DNA of 62,237 nucleotides from Dehalococcoidales bacterium. Its GTDB lineage: Bacteria; Chloroflexota; Dehalococcoidia; Dehalococcoidales; BS750m-G39. Position numbers and translations under genes: made by a program. Within the stretch, counting starts at the first letter, position 1; the number at the start of each line of letters is the position of its first letter. Positions 50,400 to 57,910 of this stretch are shown here, one piece after another. Below the pieces are notes generated by a model. It had not been told where the DNA came from. It saw only the letters and a list, made by a program, of their open reading frames with translations, and made no database searches. Where the stretch lies: positions 1 through 62,237 of the forward strand of contig JALHSZ010000020.1 of the NCBI GenBank assembly GCA_022865485.1, read 5' to 3'.

Positions 50400-51614
50400 A
50401 TGAAACGACTGACGCATATCTGGTTCATCGCCCTCAAGGACTTAAAGCTCTTCGCCACCGACCGCGGGGCGCTGTTCTTCTTTATATTATTCCCCTTCCT
50501 CTTTATCACCCTGTTCACCTTTATGGACATCGGCGCCACCGAGGACACCAGGCTGCAACTGCACATGGTCAGCCAGGAGGCGGAGGGGGGCTTGAGCTAC
50601 CAGATAATCGACGCCCTGGAGAGCGCGGGCGACTGGGAGATAATCGTGATGGACTACGACGAAGCCTACCAGGCCGTCGAGGATAAGGAGATAAGCGGCT
50701 TTGTCGCCTTCCCCGCCGATTTCACCGAGGGGATAATGACCGGGGCGGGCACCGAGCTCGAGGTGGTAACCGACGCCGAAGCCACCAGCCGCAGGGCGGC
50801 CCTTTACGGGTTGAGCCAGACCATCGCCTCAAGGGTCGGCGCGCAATACGTCATTGCCAACGCCACCATAGAGCTGCTCATCGAGCAGGGGATAATCGCC
50901 CCCGATGATAGCGCCGCCATCGAGCAGGTCATCCAGCCGATTCTGGCGGGGCAGGGAGGCGGGGAAGCCTTTATCGAATACAGGACGGAGAAGGTGGGCG
51001 AGGTGGAGGAGGAGAGCGCCTCTAACTGGGTCATCCCCGGCTACCTGGTGATGTTCGTCTTCTTCGGCGCCGCCGTCGGCGCCGAGACCATCGTCCGCGA
51101 GCGCCAGAACCATACCCTGGAACGGCTGCTGGCCAGCTCGGTGAGGCAGGAGGCTATTCTGGGGGGTATCTTCACCGGCACGGCGGCCAAGGGGCTGATA
51201 CAGATATTGCTCTTCTGGGTGGTCGGTATTCTAGCCTTTAACCTCGACCTGGGGCCTTCGCCAGCGGCGGGTATCATTCTTTCTATCCTGACGGTGATTA
51301 TGTCCGCCGCCTTCGCCGTTATGCTGGCGACGCTGGTCAAGACCCAGCGCAGTGCCGGCTCCATCGCCGTGCTGGCTTCGCTGGTGCTGGCGCCGCTGGG
51401 AGGCTGCTGGTGGCCGCTGTTTATCCTGCCCCAGTGGATGCAAGCCCTGGCCAAGATAACCCCGCACGGCTGGGCGACCACGGGCTTCAACAAACTGATG
51501 CTCTTCGGCGCCGACTTCGGCGCCGTGGTCCCGGAGATGCTGGCCTTAGTCGGCTTTGCCGTATTATTCAGCGCCATAGCCGTATGGCGCTTCCGCACCA
51601 GCGCTGTTGAATAG
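50400..51614 (+). CDS. ABC-2 permease, second subunit
   Basis: A 404-residue ABC-2 permease with the same layout as the preceding one: one helix, a large outside domain, then five helices. Drug, lipid or polysaccharide export is possible; the cargo is unknown. It lies seven bases after the first permease. Confidence 0.9.
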   Translation: MKRLTHIWFIALKDLKLFATDRGALFFFILFPFLFITLFTFMDIGATEDTRLQLHMVSQEAEGGLSYQIIDALESAGDWEIIVMDYDEAYQAVEDKEISGFVAFPADFTEGIMTGAGTELEVVTDAEATSRRAALYGLSQTIASRVGAQYVIANATIELLIEQGIIAPDDSAAIEQVIQPILAGQGGGEAFIEYRTEKVGEVEEESASNWVIPGYLVMFVFFGAAVGAETIVRERQNHTLERLLASSVRQEAILGGIFTGTAAKGLIQILLFWVVGILAFNLDLGPSPAAGIILSILTVIMSAAFAVMLATLVKTQRSAGSIAVLASLVLAPLGGCWWPLFILPQWMQALAKITPHGWATTGFNKLMLFGADFGAVVPEMLALVGFAVLFSAIAVWRFRTSAVE

Positions 51615-51677
51615 AGCTGTAAGCCAGCATATGGTAGACTGTAGATAACCCCACTACATCCCGAGGGGAGGTCTATT

Positions 51678-52154
51678 ATGAGCCTGGAAGAGGCAATCGG
51701 CGATTTGCTCCGCCAGAAGGGGTTGACGCTGGGGGTGGTGGAATCAGCCACGGGAGGGCTAATATCCCACCGCATCACCAACGTCCCCGGCAGCTCGGAC
51801 TACTACAAGGGTTCGGTGACCGCCTACAGCAACGATGTCAAGAGCGGGGTGGTTGGGGTGAGCGAGGATACCCTGATTCAGTACGGCGCCGTCAGCCCCC
51901 AGGTAGCCGAGGAGCTTGCCGAGGGCGGCAAGATGCTCTTAGGCGCCGATATCTGCATCGCCGACACCGGCATTGCCGGGCCAGGCGGGGCGACGGCGGG
52001 AAAAGGGGTGGGGCTTTTTTACCTGGGGCTGTCGCACGGGGAGAGAACCTACAGCCGAAAGCACCAGTTCCGGGGCAACCGCGAGCAGAACAAGCAGAGC
52101 GCCGCCGAAGCCGCCCTGGGCTGGCTGAAAGAGTACCTGGTAAGCCTGAAATAG
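51678..52154 (+). CDS. pncC: CinA C-terminal-domain protein (NMN amidohydrolase PncC-like)
   Basis: A 158-residue CinA-C protein. ESATGGLISHRITNVPGSSDYYKGS holds the active-site serine region and IADTGIAGPGGATAGKGVG the second signature. PncC deamidates nicotinamide mononucleotide to nicotinate mononucleotide in NAD recycling. Only the C-terminal domain is present; no CinA N-terminal partner is seen. The ATG follows GGGGAGGT. Confidence 0.9.
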   Translation: MSLEEAIGDLLRQKGLTLGVVESATGGLISHRITNVPGSSDYYKGSVTAYSNDVKSGVVGVSEDTLIQYGAVSPQVAEELAEGGKMLLGADICIADTGIAGPGGATAGKGVGLFYLGLSHGERTYSRKHQFRGNREQNKQSAAEAALGWLKEYLVSLK

Positions 52155-52165
52155 GATCATAAAAT

Positions 52166-52567
52166 ATGCTGCAGGAGAAAAGGGTGGTTACCTGCTTCAT
52201 GGAATCGGGGGGCGAGATATTAATCTTGCGCCGCAGCGGGGAGGTGGGCAGCTACCGGGGGAGATGGGCGGGGGTCAGCGGCTATATCGAGAGCAGCGCC
52301 GACGAGCAAGCCCTGACTGAGATAGAGGAGGAGACCGGCCTGGGGCGGGGGGAGATGGAGCTGCTAAAGAAGGGCGAGCCGCTGGCCGTTGAGGACGAGG
52401 GGCTGGGAATAAGGTGGGTGGTCCACCCCTATCTTTTCCGCATCAAGGACCGGGATAAAATCAGAATCGACTGGGAGCACAAAGAGGCGAGGTGGATAAA
52501 ACCGGAAGATATAGAGCACTACCAGACCGTGCCCAAGCTCAAGGAGGCGCTGTCGCGGGTATTATAG
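52166..52567 (+). CDS. Nudix hydrolase, eIF-2B-associated type, short Nudix box
   Basis: A 133-residue Nudix-fold protein. RGRWAGVSGYIE leads into ALTEIEEETGL. The Nudix box is two residues shorter than GX5EX7REUXEEXGU and has T in place of the R, but keeps E-x-E-E-x-G. This variant is known from archaeal Nudix proteins found with eIF-2B-like genes, and an eIF-2B-like gene lies 430 bases downstream here. The substrate is unknown; a phosphorylated ribose or nucleotide is plausible. Confidence 0.8.
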   Translation: MLQEKRVVTCFMESGGEILILRRSGEVGSYRGRWAGVSGYIESSADEQALTEIEEETGLGRGEMELLKKGEPLAVEDEGLGIRWVVHPYLFRIKDRDKIRIDWEHKEARWIKPEDIEHYQTVPKLKEALSRVL

Positions 52568-52581
52568 CCAAGGAGGTAGAG

Positions 52582-53019
52582 ATGTCGAAGTCAATAGTCA
52601 GAGCGGCCTGCGGGCTGCTCATCCTGCTCGTTGTTATCGCCGGCCTGGCGGCCTGTGGCCCAATGTCGGAGCCGGACTACGCCAGCCAGATAGCGGAGAG
52701 CGCCCTGCAGAGCCTGAGCGACGGTGATTACGCGACGCACGCGGCACTCTACACCCCCGATGCTCAGGCCACTTTCTCCGAGGCTCAATTTAATACCGGC
52801 TGCCAGGAAATAAAAGCTCTCATCGGCGACTATATCGACAAGGAATTCCAGAAGGCGGAAACCCAAGACAGCTACACTGTCGTTTACTATAACGCTAACT
52901 TCAGCGAGGAGCCGGATGGCGTCACCGTCAGCATTTATTTCGAAGAGATTGACGGGGAAATGTATATCGCCGGTTTCTGGCTCGATTCCCCCAAGTTAAC
53001 CGAGCTTAGCGGAGAGTAG
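52582..53019 (+). CDS. Lipoprotein with DUF3887-like domain
   Basis: A 145-residue exported lipoprotein: basic start, hydrophobic stretch and a clean lipobox GLAAC. The mature part has one small alpha/beta domain with SLSDGDYATHAALYTPD, like DUF3887 or NTF2-type domains. The ATG at 52582 follows AAGGAGGT; the frame runs back into the Nudix gene but without signals. Its last 24 bases overlap the eIF-2B-like gene on the other strand. Confidence 0.8.
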   Translation: MSKSIVRAACGLLILLVVIAGLAACGPMSEPDYASQIAESALQSLSDGDYATHAALYTPDAQATFSEAQFNTGCQEIKALIGDYIDKEFQKAETQDSYTVVYYNANFSEEPDGVTVSIYFEEIDGEMYIAGFWLDSPKLTELSGE

Positions 53020-53928
53020 CCGCCTTATATAAGCAGTGACCCCTCCCGGCGCCAGCAGCCCGTTTTCGGTGACTATCCCCGTCACCAGCTCCAGGGGGGT
53101 AAGGTCGAAATAGGGGTTTTTGACGCTGACCTGCGGCGGCAGTTTTACCCGACCGATAACCTCGGAGGGTTCTTTCTCCTCAAGGTCGACCTCGTCGCTC
53201 TTCATCCTGTGGTCGAACTTGAGCGTCTCGCATAATACATAGAAGGGGATGGCGGCTTTTTGCGCCGCCAGCGCCAGCAGGTAGGTCCCGACGCCGTTAA
53301 CGATAGTGCCGTCGGCGCAAACCCGGTCGGCGCCGACCATCACTTTGTTCGCCGACGAAACGTAAAGTCCCACCGCCGTGTCATCGATAAAGGTTACTTT
53401 CATTCCCCGGCGGCCCAGCTCAAGGGCAATCCTCTGGCCGGTCCCTCCCGCACCGGAACGGGTGACGATGACCTCGATACGCTTGCCCTCGGCGGGCGCC
53501 TCCCCTAAGACCGCCATCACCGTCGAGCTGTAGCTGTGGGTCATTATCTTATCGCCTTCGGCAATCAGCCCCAAGCCGCAACTGGTAATCTCGGCTATAG
53601 CCTGCAGCGAGACCCGGGCTAACTCGTCAGCCTTGCTTACCGCCAGGCCCTTGAGGTAACCCACGCCCTGGCCCGGGGAGACCAGGGAGAGGGCGACCAG
53701 GTAACGGTTGACGATGTTGAAGATGGGCGCCATCGCCGGACGTGCCTCCATCAACCCCTTCCCTACACCTTTTAGCTCCTCCAGGAAGTGTTCGGCACTA
53801 TCCGCCTGGCTGTGCTCGGCAGCGACTTTCAGCACCGCCATCGCCTGCCGGGCCAGCTGGCTGGCGCCCTGAGTCTTATCGTTCCTGATTTCGTCGGTGA
53901 GACGGTTAATCTTAGAGCTGATGTTCAC
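52996..53928 (-). CDS. eIF-2B alpha/beta/delta-like protein (ribose-1,5-bisphosphate isomerase-like)
   Basis: A 310-residue protein of the IF-2B/MtnA/ribose 1,5-bisphosphate isomerase superfamily. A helical N-terminal half precedes ILTHSYS-type text (KIMTHSYSSTV), GADRVCADGTIVNGVGT and a C-terminal Rossmann-like part. In archaea this branch includes ribose-1,5-bisphosphate isomerase in nucleoside salvage. GTG start; a promoter just upstream suggests a leaderless mRNA. Neighbouring pncC and Nudix genes also handle nucleotides, which hints at shared salvage work. Confidence 0.8.
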   Translation of the reverse strand: MNISSKINRLTDEIRNDKTQGASQLARQAMAVLKVAAEHSQADSAEHFLEELKGVGKGLMEARPAMAPIFNIVNRYLVALSLVSPGQGVGYLKGLAVSKADELARVSLQAIAEITSCGLGLIAEGDKIMTHSYSSTVMAVLGEAPAEGKRIEVIVTRSGAGGTGQRIALELGRRGMKVTFIDDTAVGLYVSSANKVMVGADRVCADGTIVNGVGTYLLALAAQKAAIPFYVLCETLKFDHRMKSDEVDLEEKEPSEVIGRVKLPPQVSVKNPYFDLTPLELVTGIVTENGLLAPGGVTAYIRRLLSAKLG

Positions 53929-53934
53929 AGCTGC

Positions 53935-53962
53935 ATTCTACCACAGTAGAGATACGGGGCAA
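53935..53962 (-). promoter_or_regulatory. Promoter of the eIF-2B-like gene
   Basis: TTGCCC (53962-53957), 16 bases and TAGAAT (53940-53935) on the minus strand. The expected start is at the GTG start codon (53928). Confidence 0.55.
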
Positions 53963-54000
53963 AGCCCTATTTGGCTATATTCCACCCCACCCCCATTTTA

Positions 54001-54172
54001 TCTATTCCCGCCCTCCACCCTTTTAAGGTAAAGAGGGGCTGCGCCCCTCTTAGACACCCCCTGCAACGACAGTGGGAAGCTCAGGGGTGAAAACCTACAG
54101 GAGGGTATAAAGGGGGTACCACCCCTGTAGGGTGGGTATTGGGTGGGAAGAAAAACCTTGGGTGGGGTGGGG
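54001..54172. repeat. Composite intergenic repeat, copy C
   Basis: This shorter copy lies in the 313-base gap before rph. It has the AAGAGGGGC/GCCCCTCTT hairpin (54031-54051) and the third part (54100-54172), including CTGTAGGGTGGGTATTGGGT shared with copy B and GAAGAAAAACCT shared with copy A. The 11-bp inverted repeat of A and B is missing. No gene is seen here. Confidence 0.8.
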
Positions 54173-54181
54173 CAAACAGGA

Positions 54182-54210
54182 TTGTTATTCTCACCCATCA
54201 ATGCTATACT
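54182..54210 (+). promoter_or_regulatory. Promoter of rph
   Basis: TTGTTA (54182-54187), 17 bases and TATACT (54205-54210), 32 bases before the rph ATG. Confidence 0.65.
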
Positions 54211-54241
54211 CTGACAAACCTCACTAGAGGAGACTTTGCTT

Positions 54242-54964
54242 ATGAAACGGGCTGACGGGCGCGCTTACAACGAACTGAGACCGGCCAAGATAACCCCCGG
54301 CTTCCAGAGCTTTGCCGAAGGCTCGGCGCTGATTGAGCTGGGCAAGACCAGGGTGCTCTGCTCGGTTAGCGTCGACGAGAAGGTGCCCCCTTTCCTGAGG
54401 GGAAATGGCACGGGCTGGATTACCGCCGAATACGGCATGCTGCCCCGCGCCACCGTCACCCGCAGCCCCCGCGAAGCCTCGCTGGGACGGGTGGCGGGGA
54501 GGAGCCAGGAAATCCAGCGCCTCATCGGGCGCTCGCTGCGGGCGATCACCGACCTTACCAACCTGGGGGAAAGAACGCTAATCGTTGACTGCGATGTGCT
54601 GCAAGCCGACGGCGGCACCAGGACGGCGGCTATCACCGGAGCTTATGTCGCCCTGCACCAGGCGCTCAAGACCCTGGCCAATATGGGGATAATAAGCTCG
54701 ATACCGCTGATAAGCGCCGTGGCCGCCACCAGCGTGGGCATCGTCCACAACCACCAAATGCTGGACCTTTGCTACGACGAAGACTGCAACGCCGCCGTTG
54801 ACTTTAACGTGGTGATGACCAGCCGGAAAGAGTTCGTCGAGCTGCAGGGCACAGCCGAGGGCAAACCCTTCTCCCGGGAGACCATTGACTCGCTGATAGC
54901 TCTAGCCGAGAAGGGCATCGACCAGCTCTTCGAGGTTCAGCAGGCTGCCCTGCAGGCAATTTAG
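54242..54964 (+). CDS. rph: Ribonuclease PH
   Basis: A 240-residue phosphorolytic 3' exoribonuclease that trims tRNA ends. R4 and the following GRAYNELRP start, RSPREASLGRVAGRSQEIQR with the phosphate/RNA site, and QADGGTRTAAITGA are typical. The ATG at 54242 follows GAGGAGA with eight bases spacing. It is not linked to the Ham1/RdgB gene that often follows it. Confidence 0.96.
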   Translation: MKRADGRAYNELRPAKITPGFQSFAEGSALIELGKTRVLCSVSVDEKVPPFLRGNGTGWITAEYGMLPRATVTRSPREASLGRVAGRSQEIQRLIGRSLRAITDLTNLGERTLIVDCDVLQADGGTRTAAITGAYVALHQALKTLANMGIISSIPLISAVAATSVGIVHNHQMLDLCYDEDCNAAVDFNVVMTSRKEFVELQGTAEGKPFSRETIDSLIALAEKGIDQLFEVQQAALQAI

Positions 54965-54969
54965 CCGCT

Positions 54970-56310
54970 TCAGGGCCTTACCTGCCCGCTGCCGAAGATA
55001 ATCCACTTGTAGCTGGTCAGCTCCCTAACGCCCAGAGGACCGCGAGCGTGGAACTTCTGGGTGCTGATGCCCACCTCCGCCCCCAGCCCGAACTGACCGC
55101 CATCGGTAAAGCGGGTGCTGGCGTTGGCGTAGACGCAGGCGGCATCCACCTCGTTGAGGAAGCGCATGGCGGCACTGTAATCCTCGGTGATAATAGCCTC
55201 ATCTGCCCCCGAACCGTAGCGCTCGATGTGCTCCAGCGCCTCGTCCAGGGAAGCGACCACCCTGACCGCCGCCACCAGGGCCAGGAACTCCTTGCCCCAG
55301 TCTTCGTCGGTGGCCGCTTTCAGCTTCAGCGCCGAATTGGATTTAAGGATAGCCATCGCCCGCTTATCGCAGTGCATCTCCACGCCGGCTTTAGCCAGCT
55401 CCGCCGCCATCAGGGGTAGATATTTGGGGGCGATATCGGCGTGGACCAGAATGGTATCCAGGGCATTGCACACTGAAGGGCGTTGCACCTTGGCATTAAA
55501 GGCAATAGCCACTGCCTTGGCTATATCGGCGCTCCTGTCCACATAGGTATGGGAAACGCTAACGCCAGCGCCAATCACGGGCATAGTGGCATTATCCCTG
55601 ACCAGCTTTATCAGGCCGGCCCCACCCCGGGGGATGATGAGGTCGATATAGTGGCGCATCTGGAGCATATCGTCGACCAGCTTGCGGTCGGTATTCTCGA
55701 TAAATTGAACGGCGCCGTCGGGGACACCGGCCCGGGTCGCCGCATCCTGGACGACCTTAGCCAGGGCGCCGTTGGAGTGGACGGCTTCCCTGCCCCCCCT
55801 CAGGATAATGGCATTGCCCGACTTGAGGCAGAGGGCGGAGATGTCTATGGTAACGTTGGGGCGGCTCTCGTAGATGGCGCCGATGACCCCCAGCGGCACC
55901 CGTTTCTTGCCCAGCAGCAAGCCGTTGGGCAGGGTGCGCATCTCGAATACCTCGCCCACCGGGTCGGGCAGCGCCGCCACCGCCAGCACATCGCTGGCTA
56001 TGGCTTGAAGGCGGCTGGTGTCGAGCATCAGCCGGTCGAGCATGGCGGCATTCATCCCCGAGGCTTGAGCCTCCTTGTAGTCGAGCTGGTTCGCCGCCAG
56101 TATTTCTTTCTGCTTGGCTAAGATATCGGCTGAAATGTTATGTAAAGCTTTGTTCTTGATTTCAGCCGAGAGATAAGCCATGCGGCGCGAAGCCGCCTTG
56201 GCCGCCTTAGCCTTTTCTTCCAGTTCCGCTTTGGCTGGTGTCATATCTACCTCACCCCCTGTATCCCCCTCTTTGGGGGACATCTTTTGCAACGGCAAGG
56301 TGTCAATCAT
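54970..56310 (-). CDS. proA: Glutamate-5-semialdehyde dehydrogenase (gamma-glutamyl phosphate reductase)
   Basis: ProA reduces glutamyl 5-phosphate with NADPH in proline synthesis. The aldehyde-dehydrogenase fold is complete; the catalytic cysteine is in QRPSVCNALDT. From the ATG at 56310 it has 446 residues, with GGAGGTG just upstream and TATAAT at 56331-56326. The first 22 residues come from a repeat-like stretch and are absent from normal ProA; an ATG at 56244 behind GAGGT gives the usual 424 residues. Both starts may work. Last gene of proB, orf, proA. Confidence 0.93.
   Translation of the reverse strand: MIDTLPLQKMSPKEGDTGGEVDMTPAKAELEEKAKAAKAASRRMAYLSAEIKNKALHNISADILAKQKEILAANQLDYKEAQASGMNAAMLDRLMLDTSRLQAIASDVLAVAALPDPVGEVFEMRTLPNGLLLGKKRVPLGVIGAIYESRPNVTIDISALCLKSGNAIILRGGREAVHSNGALAKVVQDAATRAGVPDGAVQFIENTDRKLVDDMLQMRHYIDLIIPRGGAGLIKLVRDNATMPVIGAGVSVSHTYVDRSADIAKAVAIAFNAKVQRPSVCNALDTILVHADIAPKYLPLMAAELAKAGVEMHCDKRAMAILKSNSALKLKAATDEDWGKEFLALVAAVRVVASLDEALEHIERYGSGADEAIITEDYSAAMRFLNEVDAACVYANASTRFTDGGQFGLGAEVGISTQKFHARGPLGVRELTSYKWIIFGSGQVRP
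56245..56300 (-). repeat. Repeat fragment at the proA start
   Basis: Plus-strand text CTACCTCACCCCCTGTATCC followed by CCCTCTTTGGGGG resembles the first part of repeats A and B (CTCACCCCCTTAGTCCCCCT). It falls between the two possible proA start codons, so the longer start would translate the repeat. Confidence 0.55.
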
Positions 56311-56341
56311 AACCCACCTCCCCCCATTATAACACCCAAAG

Positions 56342-56629
56342 TCACTTTCCTGGTTTGGTGAGCCGCCCGACGCCCCGAAAATAGTAGCTGTATACCGGCG
56401 GCACGGTGGGCATTACCCGATTGACCATCTTCCGGATATAACAGGTGCCCCTGCGCCCGTCCTCCAGTTCGATTATATAGCCCTCGCCGTCGATAAAGCG
56501 CCGATGTTTCTGGGGGGTAAACTCACCCCGCCAGCCCGCGGGCGATTCGACATAGAAACGATATTTAACACCGACGGCGCTCTGTTTATCTCCTTGAAAG
56601 TGGATTTTGCCCGTGCATACTTTAAACAT
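56342..56629 (-). CDS. Small protein of unknown function in the proline operon
   Basis: A 95-residue basic protein, predicted mostly beta, with no membrane segment and no recognised family. YRFYVESPAGWRGEFTP and GEGYIIELEDGRRGTCYIR suggest a small beta-barrel, perhaps OB- or SH3-like. It lies 23 bases after proB and 31 before proA on the same strand, so it is probably cotranscribed. Confidence 0.65.
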   Translation of the reverse strand: MFKVCTGKIHFQGDKQSAVGVKYRFYVESPAGWRGEFTPQKHRRFIDGEGYIIELEDGRRGTCYIRKMVNRVMPTVPPVYSYYFRGVGRLTKPGK

Positions 56630-56652
56630 ATATCTCTAAACTACTACCATTT

Positions 56653-57765
56653 CTAGACCACTACCAGGTTATTACGGTGCACCACCTCCGAGCCGTAATC
56701 GTAGCCGAGAAGGGTGGTAATCTTCTCCGAGTGGGCACCCTTGATAACGGCGATGTCCGCCGAGCTATAGTTGGTGATGCCGCAAGCCAGCCGACAGCCC
56801 TCGGCGTCGCAGATGTTGACGATGTCGCCGCGCTTGAACTCGCCTTCAACGTCTTTTATGCCCGCCGCCAGCAGGCTGCGCTTCTGGTCTTTGAGCGCCA
56901 GCACCGCCCCCGAATCCACCACCAGCTTGCCCCTGGTGGAAAGGCCGCTGAGCATCCAGCGCTGGCGGCTCTCCAGGCGGTTGGCTACGGGCAGGAAGCG
57001 GGTGCCGATAGCCTCGCCCTTGACCAGTCTTGATATAACGTCGGGCTCCCTGCCGTCGGCGATAATCACCGTTACCCCGGAAGAGGTAGCCAGCTTAGCC
57101 GCTGCCACCTTAGCCATCATACCACCCGTGCCTACCTGGCTGGGGGTATCCGCCGCCAGACGCTCGATTTCGGCGTCTATGACCTTCACCTCGGGGATAA
57201 GCTTGGCGTCGGGGTGGCGGTGGGGGTCGGCGGTATATAAGCCCCCGATATCGGTGAGAATCAGCAGCAGGTCAGCGTCGATAAGGTTAGCCACCATCGC
57301 CGAGAGGTTGTCGTTATCGCCGAAGACGGCTTCCCGAATCTCCTCAACGGCGACCACGTCGTTTTCGTTAACGATACATATTACCTTTAGCTCCAGCAGC
57401 GCCAGCAGGGTGTTGCGAGCATTGAGATAACCCGCCCTGTCGAGGAGGTCGGCCCGGGCCAGCAAAGCCTGAGCTACGGTGATGTTATATTCGGTGAAAA
57501 GCTGCTCGTAGAGGTTCATCAGGCGGTGCTGCCCTACCGAAGCCAGCACCTGCTTAAAAGGGATGTCCCTGACCCGCTTGTTTAAGCCCAGCTTACTCCT
57601 GCCCGCCGCCATCGCCCCCGAGGAGACGAGAATCACCTCCCGCTCCTGCTCGTGCAGCCTGGCCAGCTGCCCCACCAGGCGGGACATTATCTCTTTATCC
57701 AGGTTATCGCTGCCGTTGGTCAGCAGCGCCGTGCCGAACTTAGCCACTATTCGTTGGTACGCCAT
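56653..57765 (-). CDS. proB: Glutamate 5-kinase with PUA domain
   Basis: A 370-residue amino-acid kinase that makes glutamyl 5-phosphate. [15 protein letters not shown] and [15 protein letters not shown] are the N-terminal signatures; [15 protein letters not shown] and the PUA domain (about 280-360) complete the protein. Proline usually inhibits this enzyme. It starts the minus-strand proline run and is divergent from mfd. Confidence 0.96.
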   Translation of the reverse strand: MAYQRIVAKFGTALLTNGSDNLDKEIMSRLVGQLARLHEQEREVILVSSGAMAAGRSKLGLNKRVRDIPFKQVLASVGQHRLMNLYEQLFTEYNITVAQALLARADLLDRAGYLNARNTLLALLELKVICIVNENDVVAVEEIREAVFGDNDNLSAMVANLIDADLLLILTDIGGLYTADPHRHPDAKLIPEVKVIDAEIERLAADTPSQVGTGGMMAKVAAAKLATSSGVTVIIADGREPDVISRLVKGEAIGTRFLPVANRLESRQRWMLSGLSTRGKLVVDSGAVLALKDQKRSLLAAGIKDVEGEFKRGDIVNICDAEGCRLACGITNYSSADIAVIKGAHSEKITTLLGYDYGSEVVHRNNLVVV

Positions 57766-57848
57766 TTTGGTCTATCCGTCCGATACGTTCAATTACAGGC
57801 AATTATAGCAAATTGCCTGCCCTTCTGTCCTGTGCTAAAATTTATCGG

Positions 57849-57874
57849 AGGGCTAGGCCGTATCGGCTAGCCCT
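57849..57874 (+). repeat. Hairpin in the mfd leader
   Basis: AGGGCTAGGCCG and CGGCTAGCCCT pair around TAT with one bulged G. No T-run follows, so it is not a standard terminator. Confidence 0.6.
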
Positions 57875-57903
57875 AAAGGCGTTTGGGCCTAAAGGCGATT
57901 GGG
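57872..57903 (+). repeat. Tandem 16-base repeat before mfd
   Basis: CCTAAAGGCGTTTGGG is followed at once by CCTAAAGGCGATTGGG, one mismatch in 16. The second copy ends at the mfd ribosome site (GGGGAAGGAA). Confidence 0.8.
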
Positions 57904-57910
57904 GAAGGAA

